Part shown: in pieces, positions 31,601 through 33,951 of the stretch
How the letters are laid out: each line of letters opens with the position of its first letter
Numbering within the stretch: position 1 is the stretch's first letter
From: Orientallactaga sibirica
Taxonomy: Eukaryota > Chordata > Mammalia > Rodentia > Dipodidae
Direction of reading: 5' to 3'
Assembly: GCA_036365145.1 (NCBI GenBank)
Contig: JAEOAD010000055.1
Coordinates: 4,216,001-4,280,000, forward strand
Length of the DNA: 64,000 bases
Program-made: the position numbers and the translations under genes
The notes under the pieces: model-generated
What the model was told of the DNA's origin: nothing
Seen by the model: only the letters and a program-made list of their open reading frames with translations
Databases searched by the model: none

Positions 31601-32258
31601 CCCAGAGAAGTCACAAGCTCCACAGGCAGACTGTGGACTCTGAAAGCCGTGGCCAGCTGCTGAGCTGTGGCCACCCAGATGTCCTGGTGGGAGGACACGA
31701 TTGCCAAGCGAGCCCAGCCAAAGTGCCTCAGGACGGGCAGCAGCACTTGGGAAGCAGAAGGCAAGGTGGGCACTAATGCTGCTCCCTCTGGAGCTCCACA
31801 GGCCCAGGAGAAGAGGGTCTGGCCCCAGTCTTGGGCCAGCAGAGTTGCCGCTGAGCAATAACCAGGATTGACAGGGCCCACAAAAGCAGCCGCGGCGTTC
31901 TTGTGGGCCAGGAATGTGGCCAGGGCATGAGGGGTGTCACAGCCTGTGGGGAGGATCATGAAAGCCAGCCGTGAACCCAGTGGTAGCGAGGCATCCTGGT
32001 TGACTCTGTCCACCGCCAGCTGGGTAGCCACACTGGGGAGGGCTTGGGCAAATATGGGGTCACAGTCCCAGGGACCCAGCACCCCCAGGGTGAAGGTGTC
32101 TGCCCACAGGCCAATTGGGGGAGGGAGATAACCCACAGGAGGACACACCCAAACACCCCAGGGAGGAGTGACAGAGAGTGGGCTGTTCTCGGATGACCAG
32201 CACTGGGCCTCCACCGTGCCTGGAAAGGCAGGCAGCTCTTCTTATAAGGAGGCAGCAT
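2038..32258 (-). CDS. Gucy2d: Olfactory-type receptor guanylyl cyclase GC-D, 13 coding exons, 3' part off window
   Basis: This membrane guanylyl cyclase makes cGMP from GTP. In rodents GC-D marks a small set of 'necklace' olfactory neurons responding to uroguanylin/guanylin, CO2/bicarbonate and CS2. Exons in transcript order: 31539-32258, 23543-23841, 21569-21923, 20036-20120, 19329-19425, 19129-19248, 16359-16439, 13138-13314, 12339-12495, 11944-12093, 7517-7665, 3429-3592, 2038-2230. Every internal intron is GT-AG and phases agree throughout (1,0,1,2,0,0,0,0,1,1,0,2,0). Domain order is signal peptide, ANF-type receptor domain, one TM helix, kinase-homology domain, dimerisation helix and class III cyclase. 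GC-D is preferred over retinal GC-E/GC-F because of the remembered [10 protein letters not shown] and [10 protein letters not shown] segments. The next exon, expected to begin with the ETIGDAYM motif, is not found in 1-2037, so the gene continues left of the window. The first exon carries a frameshift, so the locus may be a pseudogene in this individual or assembly. Confidence 0.9.
2411..2662 (-). repeat. tRNA-type SINE, long variant with extra insert
   Basis: This is the minus-strand copy of the dominant SINE: T-rich tail, GA-rich tract, body, and the head box as 'gccatatctccagcc'. It belongs to a variant with an extra 'tgtcacttt...gcatctggctaaacgtgggac' section, shared with 37083-37362. Similar flanks (cctagctttttcttc / cctagcttcttct) suggest a target-site duplication. 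Confidence 0.8.
2788..2998 (+). repeat. tRNA-type SINE
   Basis: The full-length plus-strand copy has head ggttggagagatggctcatt, a B-box-like gtttgattcc, a CT-rich tract and an AAATAAATAAA tail. Confidence 0.85.
3006..3325 (+). repeat. B4-like composite SINE with (CA)n tail
   Basis: A tRNA/ID-like head (gagctggggagatatcccag) is fused to a B1-like middle ('ctgtaatcccagtacccagga') and ends in 'ctctggcctccacacac' followed by a CA repeat. This is the layout of rodent B4 elements. Confidence 0.65.
3429..3592 (-). CDS. Gucy2d: GC-D exon 12: dimerisation (signalling) helix
   Basis: This 164-nt exon has acceptor catcttcag|TTCAAG and donor CTCCCTCC|gtgagt, phase 0 to 2. It codes [20 protein letters not shown] followed by the coiled coil [20 protein letters not shown] and [14 protein letters not shown]. 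This is the nearly invariant linker helix between the kinase-homology and cyclase domains, which transmits activation and dimerises. It ends at the LLxQMLPPSVA motif, split by the intron after the second base of the final Pro codon. Confidence 0.95.
3851..4086 (+). repeat. tRNA-type SINE with target-site duplication
   Basis: This is a plus-strand copy. The flanks aaaaccacacaaccc and aaaaaccacaaccc form a recognisable target-site duplication. The tail is (AAAC)n rather than AAATA. Confidence 0.85.
4087..4923. other. Intron 12 sequence with GATG microsatellite and (TG)n
   Basis: This part of the intron between GC-D exons 11 and 12 holds a degenerate (GATG)n stretch at 4157-4252 and a (TG)n tract at 4740-4810. 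Nothing else is recognised, and no splice-supported exon is visible. Confidence 0.5.
4924..5148 (+). repeat. tRNA-type SINE with target-site duplication
   Basis: The head is 'ggggctggagagagagatgg' (small GA expansion). Direct repeats aaaagtcaggatggg (before) and aaaagtcagaatggg (after) mark the insertion. Confidence 0.85.
5229..5456 (-). repeat. tRNA-type SINE, minus strand
   Basis: The (TTTA)n tail and a long GA tract are followed by the body and the inverted head 'ctaagtcattctctccagcc'. Confidence 0.8.
5492..5622 (+). repeat. B1 SINE
   Basis: 7SL-derived copy: agctgggcatactggtgtac, 'tttaatcccagcacttggga', 'gtcagcctgagctag'. It runs directly into the purine-rich microsatellite that follows. 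Confidence 0.8.
5624..5858. repeat. Purine-only composite microsatellite (GAAA/GGAAG)
   Basis: About 235 bp with G and A almost exclusively on the plus strand: (GAAA)n, then GGAAG/GGGA blocks, then (GAAA)n again. It sits between two B1 copies, consistent with growth from a B1 A-tail. Confidence 0.95.
5859..6030 (+). repeat. B1 SINE with long A tail
   Basis: Near-complete copy starting gctgggtgtggtggcacatg and ending 'ccctacctcgaaaaaa' with an oligo-A/GA tail. Confidence 0.88.
6031..7516. other. Intron 12 sequence, mostly unrecognised, with (GACA)n
   Basis: No SINE or B1 was recognised. A short (GACA)n microsatellite lies at 7187-7224. Open frames here overlap no family signature, and the nearest coding sequence is GC-D exon 11 at 7517. 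Confidence 0.5.
7517..7665 (-). CDS. Gucy2d: GC-D exon 11: end of kinase-homology domain
   Basis: This 149-nt exon has acceptor ttattgcag|AAATCA and donor TACACGCAG|gtcagt, phase 1 to 0. It covers [17 protein letters not shown], then [20 protein letters not shown] and QIYTQ. These are the conserved C-lobe helices (PPPLCRPLV and the QCW..E.P..RP-like segment) of particulate guanylyl cyclases. The usual RP is RL here (DDRLSLD), a single substitution. The frame is intact. Confidence 0.93.
7995..8198 (+). repeat. tRNA-type SINE
   Basis: Plus-strand copy starting gggctggagagatggcttag with AAATAAATAAATAC tail, in the 4.3-kb intron between GC-D exons 10 and 11. Confidence 0.85.
8199..8800. other. 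Intron 11 sequence, nothing recognised
   Basis: No repeat family or exon was recognised. A 186-codon plus-strand open frame crosses it (8223-8783), but it has no splice signals or recognisable domains and is treated as chance. Confidence 0.45.
8805..9175 (+). repeat. Solo LTR-like element (tentative)
   Basis: A TATA-like ctttaaatatcc (about 9020) is followed about 100 bp later by a polyadenylation signal (caataaag, about 9120) and a GT-rich segment. This is the promoter-R-polyA layout of an LTR. The borders are not defined. Confidence 0.4.
9298..9584 (+). repeat. 5'-truncated tRNA-type SINE split by a B1
   Basis: The body begins at the B-box side (ccccaggacccacataagcc), is interrupted at 'tggagtttgtt', and resumes with 'tggagtttgtttaaagtggc' and the CT-rich tail. 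The repeated tggagtttgtt is the target duplication of the nested B1. Confidence 0.82.
9353..9493 (-). repeat. B1 nested inside SINE
   Basis: Minus-strand B1: (TTG)n in the T-tail, 'ctgacctggaattcactatg', 'gtgctgggattaaaggcatg', ending 'atacccagct'. It is younger than the SINE it splits. Confidence 0.85.
9585..10689. other. Intron 11 sequence, unrecognised
   Basis: The sequence is moderately GC-rich and unique-looking, with a short (TG)n at 10580-10618. No repeat, exon or RNA gene was recognised. Confidence 0.45.
10690..10846 (+). repeat. B1 SINE
   Basis: Full copy from 'agctgggcgtggtagtgcat' to 'gccctacctcgaaaaacc' with an AAATA tail. Confidence 0.88.
10858..11079 (-). repeat. tRNA-type SINE with target-site duplication
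   Basis: Minus-strand copy flanked by aaaatattatt on both sides (10847 and 11081). It is inserted at the tail of the adjacent B1. Confidence 0.82.
11091..11295 (-). repeat. tRNA-type SINE
   Basis: A second minus-strand copy in tandem with the previous one: (ATTT)n, GA tract and inverted head 'ctaagccatctctccagcc'. Confidence 0.85.
11296..11524 (-). repeat. B4-like composite SINE
   Basis: Minus-strand layout: 'gagacccggtctgtcactga', a B1-like middle, 'gtgctggagatccgagcgca', then a diverged tRNA-like head. Confidence 0.55.
11944..12093 (-). CDS. Gucy2d: GC-D exon 10: kinase-homology domain, activation-loop/APE region
   Basis: This 150-nt exon enters in phase 1 and leaves in phase 1, with acceptor gattgcag|AACTGT and donor GCCGAAG|gtactg. 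It reads [13 protein letters not shown], then [20 protein letters not shown] and [22 protein letters not shown] is the APE-motif equivalent and [12 protein letters not shown] is helix F. The stretch [12 protein letters not shown] looks about three residues longer than the rodent GC-D I remember (GPGKATFKG), still in frame. Confidence 0.93.
12339..12495 (-). CDS. Gucy2d: GC-D exon 9: kinase-homology domain catalytic-loop equivalent
   Basis: This 157-nt exon runs from accacag|GGCATG to CCAGAAG|gtcagg, phase 0 to 1. It starts [20 protein letters not shown] and contains [19 protein letters not shown]. The kinase HRD is replaced by HGR and the DFG by TDYG. This is the degenerate pseudokinase pattern normal for receptor guanylyl cyclases and is not a sign of damage here. 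It ends in a Pro-rich linker (PRPQPTPE). Confidence 0.93.
12516..12712 (+). repeat. tRNA-type SINE
   Basis: Copy starting ggggactggagacatggctt, located 20 bp upstream (in transcript sense) of the acceptor of GC-D exon 9. Confidence 0.83.
12713..12968 (+). repeat. tRNA-type SINE, 'cactaggtggc' variant
   Basis: The body contains the extra 'aagcacaaggttgcacatgc' and 'ccactaggtggcacaagc' segment, also present at 41171-41402. It lies in tandem with the preceding SINE. Confidence 0.83.
13138..13314 (-). CDS. Gucy2d: GC-D exon 8: kinase-homology domain N-lobe to hinge
   Basis: This 177-nt exon (59 codons, phase 0 to 0) covers [34 protein letters not shown] and [15 protein letters not shown]. This is the RHENV-like helix C, the hinge (LEHC) and helices D/E of the pseudokinase fold. 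The donor is ATCCGA|gtgagg. The acceptor is an NAGNAG site (cctcagcag): the second AG gives Arg-Lys|Met-Arg-Glu, as in relatives, and the first would add one Gln. Confidence 0.93.
13321..14429. other. Intron 7 sequence with long (GATG)n tract
   Basis: A perfect (GGAT)n run at 13449-13507 grades into about 300 bp of degenerate GATG/GATA repeats to about 13800. Sequence beyond 13810 is unrecognised. No exon is seen. Confidence 0.7.
14430..14700 (+). repeat. Ancient hAT-type DNA transposon remnant
   Basis: 'cattgacaatacacaaagaa', 'aaaactttatttataaaagc' and 'ggcctacaggccatagtttg' followed by ctaatc match the style of old mammalian Charlie-type hAT ends. Family-level recognition only. Confidence 0.5.
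14928..15086 (-). repeat. B1 SINE
   Basis: Minus strand: 'ctctcactctggcccaggct' to 'gccattacacccagctt', moderately diverged. Confidence 0.78.
15087..15289 (-). repeat. B4-like composite SINE
   Basis: Minus strand: 'ttggagacaagatcttagct', 'cccagcactgggatgacaag', 'ggttctggggatggaactca', then a degraded head. Confidence 0.5.
15318..15465 (+). repeat. B1 SINE, diverged
   Basis: Starts 'ctccgggcatggtagttcat' and contains 'cctagcacttgggaggctga'. It is more diverged than most B1 copies here. Confidence 0.7.
15580..15775 (+). repeat. LINE-1 3' end
   Basis: A G-rich 3'UTR-like segment ('gggggaggagggaagtacca', 'tggaatattgtctacaatta') is followed by 'gtcaataaaaaaaatg', typical of a severely 5'-truncated rodent L1. 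Confidence 0.6.
15776..16358. other. Intron 7 sequence, nothing recognised
   Basis: Unique-looking sequence between the L1 3' end and GC-D exon 7. Minus-strand open frames lack signatures. Confidence 0.45.
16359..16439 (-). CDS. Gucy2d: GC-D exon 7: start of kinase-homology domain
   Basis: This 81-nt exon has 27 codons, phase 0 to 0, with acceptor ttgaacag|GGTGAC and donor AGAAAG|gtagga. The peptide [20 protein letters not shown] followed by SLSLLRK matches the N-lobe entry of the kinase-homology domain. WLKKF corresponds to the beta-3 strand that carries the kinase Lys. A 2.7-kb intron rich in LTR-like sequence separates it from exon 6. Confidence 0.92.
16440..17094. other. Intron 6 sequence, nothing recognised
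   Basis: Unique-looking sequence just upstream (transcript sense) of exon 7. No repeat or exon was recognised. Confidence 0.45.
17095..17535 (+). repeat. LTR-like element (ERV1 style, tentative)
   Basis: 'cctataaagagaagtcccgg' resembles a TATA region. About 100 bp later 'cttcataaagtttcttgctg' resembles a polyA/R-U5 segment, and the end 'attctttca' precedes gtaagacgccaagaacc, like the leader after an LTR. No coding part is present. Confidence 0.45.
17536..18180. other. Intron 6 sequence, nothing recognised
   Basis: GC-rich unique-looking sequence. No SINE, B1 or exon was recognised. Confidence 0.4.
18181..18680 (+). repeat. Possible LTR containing a 63-bp tandem repeat
   Basis: The tandem array is followed by CCAAT-like (agccaattagat, tatccaatcgcc) and TATA-like (gattataaaccc) motifs at promoter-like spacing, as in an LTR U3. 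There are no diagnostic borders. Confidence 0.35.
18212..18430 (+). repeat. 63-bp tandem repeat, about 3.4 copies
   Basis: The unit begins ctgaagtcacgtagcttttc at 18212, 18275, 18338 and 18401 (last copy partial). Copies differ at only a few positions (cac/cat, cgc/cac). Because 63 is a multiple of three, the plus strand stays open and reads as 21-residue repeats, with no sign of selection for coding. Confidence 0.95.
18681..19128. other. Intron 6 sequence, nothing recognised
   Basis: GC-rich sequence between the tandem-repeat/LTR-like block and exon 6. No feature was recognised. Confidence 0.4.
19129..19248 (-). CDS. Gucy2d: GC-D exon 6: Ser-rich juxtamembrane segment
   Basis: This 120-nt exon (exactly 40 codons, phase 0 at both ends) is bounded by cactccag|AGGCTG and TACCAG|gtgagg. 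It starts [19 protein letters not shown] and ends [10 protein letters not shown], giving a Ser-rich linker and then the first strand leading into the kinase-homology domain. The [10 protein letters not shown] run is one reason the gene is assigned to GC-D. No lesion is seen. Confidence 0.9.
19329..19425 (-). CDS. Gucy2d: GC-D exon 5: intracellular juxtamembrane segment
   Basis: This 97-nt exon runs from acceptor acctgcag|GTTGGG to donor CCGGCAG|gtggat. It enters in phase 2 and leaves in phase 0. The peptide [20 protein letters not shown] continues with [12 protein letters not shown]. This fits the segment joining the TM helix to the kinase-homology domain in the GC-D/GC-E/GC-F subfamily (compare the ILT..DITFLH core of retinal cyclases). 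The intron that follows is only 80 bp. Confidence 0.9.
20036..20120 (-). CDS. Gucy2d: GC-D exon 4: transmembrane segment
   Basis: This 85-nt exon is bounded by cccccacag|GTGCAC and ATCAG|gtgaga, entering in phase 1 and leaving in phase 2. It codes for a single hydrophobic helix: [20 protein letters not shown] followed by IYLIR, which is basic on the cytosolic side as expected for a type I receptor. The segment is too short to stand out as an open frame alone. It was found from the splice phases and the missing TM helix between exons 3 and 5. Confidence 0.9.
20333..20530 (+). repeat. ID/B1 composite SINE
   Basis: ID-like head (ggggctgtagtttagttgac, 'gccttgggttcgatcc'), a B1-like middle ('actgagcatggtagtccata') and 'gatcttgtcttaaaacaac'. 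Confidence 0.6.
20770..20882 (+). repeat. ID-type SINE head with (CA)n
   Basis: 'atgaggctcagtagtagagt' to 'ggttgaattcccaacacac' runs into about 50 bp of CA repeat, as in many rodent ID copies. Confidence 0.65.
20883..21568. other. Intron 3 sequence with (CA)n and (GATG)n tracts
   Basis: A CA repeat lies at 21056-21089 and a degenerate GATG array at 21362-21545, the latter ending next to the donor of exon 3. The remainder is unrecognised. Confidence 0.6.
21569..21923 (-). CDS. Gucy2d: GC-D exon 3: membrane-proximal receptor domain
   Basis: This 355-nt exon runs from acceptor cttccacag|GTGTCC to donor ATGAGAG|gtaact. It starts in phase 0 and ends in phase 1, coding about 118 residues. It begins with the family signature [20 protein letters not shown] and includes [13 protein letters not shown], a YVILDTDG strand and the juxtamembrane cysteine pair in [10 protein letters not shown]. 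The frame is intact. A degenerate GATG repeat tract (21360-21545) lies immediately past the donor in the intron. Confidence 0.94.
21924..22240. other. Intron 2 sequence, nothing recognised
   Basis: Pyrimidine-rich unique sequence upstream of exon 3. Nothing was recognised. Confidence 0.4.
22245..22329. repeat. (TTTC)n microsatellite
   Basis: About 85 bp of TTTC/TTC repeat at the T-tail side of the adjacent minus-strand SINE. Confidence 0.95.
22330..22566 (-). repeat. tRNA-type SINE with 'gaggcaagcccaaca' end
   Basis: Minus strand. It carries the extra gaggcaagcccaacatactg segment at its 3' side, also seen at 35876, then the GA tract, body and inverted head. Confidence 0.82.
22580..22757 (-). 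repeat. tRNA-type SINE
   Basis: Minus-strand copy with a deletion near 'ccttatgcagaggattgggg' that removes the usual 'catctggcttac' segment. Confidence 0.8.
22758..23542. other. Intron 2 sequence, nothing recognised
   Basis: Unique-looking sequence with a T-run at 22926-22938 and a GA-rich tract at 23335-23385. Minus-strand frames here are read-through from exon 2 and are not coding. Confidence 0.45.
23543..23841 (-). CDS. Gucy2d: GC-D exon 2: extracellular receptor domain, middle
   Basis: This 299-nt exon runs from acceptor ccccag|TTGTGG to donor CAGAGCAG|gtaggt. It starts in phase 1 (completing Ile) and ends in phase 0, giving about 99 residues. It includes [37 protein letters not shown], an N-glycosylation sequon (NRS) and [15 protein letters not shown]. 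These are typical of the ANF-receptor ligand-binding region of sensory guanylyl cyclases. No stop or frameshift is present. The 7.7-kb intron upstream holds the rearranged LINE-1 region. Confidence 0.93.
23842..24260. other. Intron 1 sequence, nothing recognised
   Basis: Unique-looking sequence immediately upstream (transcript sense) of exon 2. No repeat was recognised. Confidence 0.4.
24262..24371 (+). repeat. B1-like SINE fragment, diverged
   Basis: 'tgtggcacatacctgtaacc', 'ccttggccacatagcacgac' and 'cctgtctcatgaaatag' form an old B1/B4-type fragment. Confidence 0.6.
24389..24632 (+). repeat. tRNA-type SINE with target-site duplication
   Basis: Full-length copy with an expanded middle ('cccggttcaaggctccattc'). 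Flanks aaatacctcaa and aaaaccctcaa suggest the target duplication. Confidence 0.85.
24827..24990 (+). repeat. B1 SINE
   Basis: Well-conserved copy from 'gagccgggtgtggtggcgca' to 'gaccctacctcgaaaaca'. It is flanked by aagtatcttgag at 24815 and 24990, a target-site duplication. Confidence 0.9.
24991..25102 (-). repeat. B1 fragment, minus strand
   Basis: 'ctggccttgaacctgtgatg' and 'agtgctgggattacaggtgt' to 'ccatacccagctt' form an older B1 that the preceding B1 entered. Confidence 0.7.
25103..25403. repeat. Possible ancient repeat remnant
   Basis: The AT-rich sequence contains 'taattaagatcatttccata' and 'attgcctgttctggacattg', which recalls old LINE-type remnants. Not firmly assigned. It ends in a T-run at 25381-25397. 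Confidence 0.3.
25404..25650 (+). repeat. tRNA-type SINE
   Basis: Plus-strand copy with gggctggagagatggcttag head, 'cacaagggggcacatgcgtc' variant segment, a long CT tract and AAATAAATAAAG. Confidence 0.85.
25712..25919 (-). repeat. Left arm of inverted repeat; LINE-1 ORF2 C-terminal fragment, antisense
   Basis: The reverse complement of this segment matches 28660-28864 with about three substitutions plus a homopolymer-length difference over about 205 bp. It derives from L1 ORF2 past the reverse transcriptase (translated sense strand: [17 protein letters not shown]). See findings. Confidence 0.88.
25920..26108 (-). repeat. tRNA-type SINE, head truncated
   Basis: Minus-strand copy abutting the inverted-repeat arm. 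It stops at 'ctgctaagccatct', lacking the outermost head bases. Confidence 0.8.
26118..26640 (+). repeat. LINE-1 ORF2 fragment, reverse transcriptase N-terminal part
   Basis: Translates in pieces to L1 ORF2 motifs ([36 protein letters not shown]). It is interrupted by stops and indels, so non-functional. The part from 26316 onward is duplicated downstream. Confidence 0.85.
26672..26757 (+). repeat. ID-like SINE fragment (copy A)
   Basis: 'gggagcatggcttagtggca', 'cattcaatcgccagaactgc' and an (AAAC)n tail. Its twin is at 27845-27931. Confidence 0.55.
26766..26955 (+). repeat. tRNA-type SINE (copy A)
   Basis: Head aagggctggaaagattgttt. The tail is AAATAAATATAAATAAATG. Its twin is at 27936-28127. 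Confidence 0.82.
26956..27178 (+). repeat. LTR-like segment, truncated by duplication breakpoint (copy A)
   Basis: Matches 28128-28352 in copy B and stops abruptly at the junction. The fuller version downstream of copy B extends to an AATAAA-bearing end near 28462. Confidence 0.5.
27329..27635 (+). mobile_element. Solo LTR, class II (IAP/ERVK-like), 307 bp, 6-bp target duplication
   Basis: GCCAAC occurs immediately before (27323-27328) and after (27636-27641), and copy A has the site uninterrupted. Features are a 'gccttaaagatggcgctggc' region near the start, a polyA signal (cctgaataaactgctgaaa) and the end 'cagtcgcgaca', which resembles IAP-type LTR ends. The 5' end reads TA rather than TG. 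No internal viral genes are present. Confidence 0.85.
27845..27931 (+). repeat. ID-like SINE fragment (copy B)
   Basis: Twin of 26672-26757 within the tandem duplication. Confidence 0.55.
27936..28127 (+). repeat. tRNA-type SINE (copy B)
   Basis: Twin of 26766-26955. It differs by 'gagctcattttcagtgg' versus 'gagcttgtttttcagtgg'. Confidence 0.82.
28128..28465 (+). repeat. LTR-like 3' portion with polyA signal
   Basis: 'gcattgtggtgggttgatct', 'cctcaaggcaggagctctct' and 'ctaataaagtctctctaaac' suggest the promoter-R end of an LTR. The family is not identified. Confidence 0.45.
28473..28658 (+). repeat. tRNA-type SINE next to right inverted arm
   Basis: Plus-strand copy whose A-rich tail abuts the inverted-repeat arm. 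The left arm also has a SINE at its mirror position, but that SINE is too different to be the same insertion. Confidence 0.83.
28660..28864 (+). repeat. Right arm of inverted repeat; LINE-1 ORF2 C-terminal fragment
   Basis: Sense-oriented L1 segment ([17 protein letters not shown] then a stop-broken continuation). It is the mirror copy of 25712-25919. Confidence 0.88.
28866..29052 (+). repeat. tRNA-type SINE, diverged
   Basis: Older copy ('gctgctgagatggttcagtg'), inserted within the L1 at 'attccagtgg / caattccaatgg'. Confidence 0.7.
29857..30090 (+). repeat. tRNA-type SINE within LINE-1
   Basis: Copy starting gggctggagagatagcttaa, with a long CT tract and AAATAAATAAATAAAATA tail. Confidence 0.83.
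30098..30255 (+). repeat. tRNA-type SINE, internally shortened
   Basis: 'aaagggctggtgcttaactg' lacks the usual gagagatgg box. It lies in tandem after the previous SINE, between the repeats 'cattgaaa'/'cattgaaatttc' of the L1. Confidence 0.65.
30761..31538. other. Intron 1 sequence, nothing recognised
   Basis: Unique-looking sequence between the L1 3' end and the donor of GC-D exon 1. Confidence 0.45.
31539..32258 (-). pseudogene. Gucy2d: GC-D coding exon 1: signal peptide and N-terminal receptor domain, frameshifted
   Basis: From the ATG at 32258 one frame reads a 53-residue leader with a good hydrophobic core ([18 protein letters not shown]), then continues to a stop after 100 codons. The mature receptor domain ([17 protein letters not shown] onward, about 187 residues to the donor) is in another frame entered at 32100. 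Between the Trp codon at 32133-32135 and the Asp codon at 32098-32100 there are 32 nt, one short of a multiple of three. The receptor frame has a TAA upstream and no ATG before this point. Reading upstream of the ATG, codons still resemble the remembered rat N-terminus (PEGQ-W). The ATG used here aligns near rat Thr16, and the expected older start codon reads TCC. The donor is AAAA|gtaagtat at 31538. Apart from these defects the exon is open and well conserved. Confidence 0.85.
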
Positions 32259-33595
32259 CCAGCCCTGGCCTTCGGGGTATAGCGCCCCCTGCAGTCCTAG
32301 GGAAAGAATGCAGACAAGTCTTGCTTTTTAGCTCTTCTGCCGTCTCTTGCATTGGTAACCAGAGGCTTTCAGATCCAGGCTTTGCAAGCACTTCCCCATT
32401 CAGCTGTGGGACTCACGCCTTCCCCACGACTCGCTCAGCGCCCTGTGACGCCTGCGCAAAATTCTAACCTGGAGTTTAGAGTGTGGGCTACAGACAGAGC
32501 ATCTAGCCCGGATGCCTTTCATGGACCCTAGGTCAACCTCGGTGGTTTTCTGAGCCTTGTTTCCTCAAGAAAATACAAACGATATCTCAGTAGCTCCATT
32601 GTGATGATGGAATGGCATCATGGACAGCATTTAGCACAGTTCCCAGCACTTGCGAACTCAGTAAGTCCTGCCTTCAATTTGTGATTGCTATTTCTTTCTT
32701 CTCGTGTCTCTGAGGACCAAATTCCCACCTCTCTCCTGCCCTTCCCTCTCAGCTCAGCCCCTTCCCACAGCTCCTGACTCTGCTGACTCCAAGGCCCCCA
32801 AGGCCCTGGGAGCCTGGGTGTGTCTGTAGGAGTTGCAGCTAAAGGGTTTACACTGCATGTGTGTCCCATCTCCGATGCCCCTCACAGACCTGTCTGGACA
32901 GAAGCCTCTCTGTCCTCCCCCTGTGCAGAGGAGGAAACTAAGGGACTCTGATATGGAGTTAGTAGAAAGATGGGATGGATGCAAGTCCATTCACACCATC
33001 ACCTACCCCACACCCAACCTCTTCGACCAGGGCATTTGGACTGTGACATTCCCCCACACTTATGCTACTGTTGCAAGGAGCCTGGTGCCATTCTGAGGCT
33101 CTGCTGGATCTCTTTCTGAAGCCACGCTCCAGCTCCTTCTCTATGTCATCTGTCTCCTCACACCATTCATGAAGAGAGTCGTCTACCCACATTAACGATC
33201 CCAGGAAGGAATAAAATCCAAGCTGGATCTCAGGAAAGTGCCAGGTAAGTAAAGAGGCAGATCCCAGACTCCTCTCAAAAAGAGCTTACCACAAATGTGA
33301 GCCGTGGAAAGGCTGAGCTGGGAAACGCTGGATGAGGAGGCACCATGGAGGGCTTCCCAGAGGAGGCAAAGCTCTGGAGAGTGGGAAGATGCCCTAAGAT
33401 GGCAGCAGTGAGGATCTGGGTAGGGTAGCTCCTTAGAAATCACATTCAGTGCCAAGGAAAAGAACAGCCTTGAACTCATATTGAATGATAAACCCCAACT
33501 TTTCTCCCCACTAACCCCTAACTAGTCTAGACCCTGAAGTTCGCTAGGGCTCAATTTCTGCCCCTGTAAAATGTAGGCATGAATAGGCCTTAGGT
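32259..33595. other. GC-D 5' flank / upstream region
   Basis: The first about 50 bp upstream of the ATG still read as degraded GC-D coding sequence (LQGALYPEGQGW in frame). Beyond this I see no upstream coding exon, no repeat and no clear promoter. A ttataag at 32241-32247 lies inside the leader codons (PYKK) and is unlikely to be a TATA box. Confidence 0.4.
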
Positions 33596-33599
33596 GGTC

Positions 33600-33785
33600 C
33601 AGGGTGGCCTCAAACTCCCTACATAGTTTGATGATGACCTTGAACTCCTGACCCTCTTCTTCCATCTCCAGAGTGCTGGAATGGCAAGCATGCATTACCA
33701 CAGTCAGTTTGAGGGTTTAGAATCAAACCTAAGATTCTGTGCATGCTAACCAAACACTCTACCATCTTTGCTACATCTCCAGACC
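33600..33785 (-). repeat. B4-like composite SINE, diverged
   Basis: 'cagggtggcctcaaactccc', 'agagtgctggaatggcaagc' and 'ccatctttgctacatctcca' give the B1-to-tRNA layout on the minus strand. Confidence 0.5.
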
Positions 33786-33796
33786 TACATTTCCTT

Positions 33797-33951
33797 TTTT
33801 TTTAGCGGTGGGGTTGAGGTAGGGTTTCACTCTAGCCCAGGCTGACCTGGAATTCACTATGTAGTTTCAGGCTGGCCTGGAGCTCATGGCGATCGTCCTA
33901 CCTCTGCCTCGTGAGTGCTGGGATTAAAGATGTGCACCACCATGCCCGGCC
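33797..33951 (-). repeat. B1 SINE
   Basis: Minus strand, 'gaggtagggtttcactctag' to 'caccaccatgcccggccc'. Confidence 0.88.

Noticed and set aside
32222..32237. Possible splice acceptor 'gcctgcctttccag' just inside exon 1
   Set aside because: It looks like an acceptor, but upstream codons remain alignable with GC-D, so the exon is contiguous there.
32241..32247. ttataag as a TATA box for GC-D
   Set aside because: It lies within codons of the leader (PYKK) that still align with the rodent protein. Transcription starting 30 bp downstream would miss the only in-frame ATG.
32296..32307. Olf-1/EBF-like partial match (ttcccta-gga) near the GC-D start
   Set aside because: Only about 9 of 12 consensus positions fit, and the site lies in ancestral coding sequence. 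Too weak to call.
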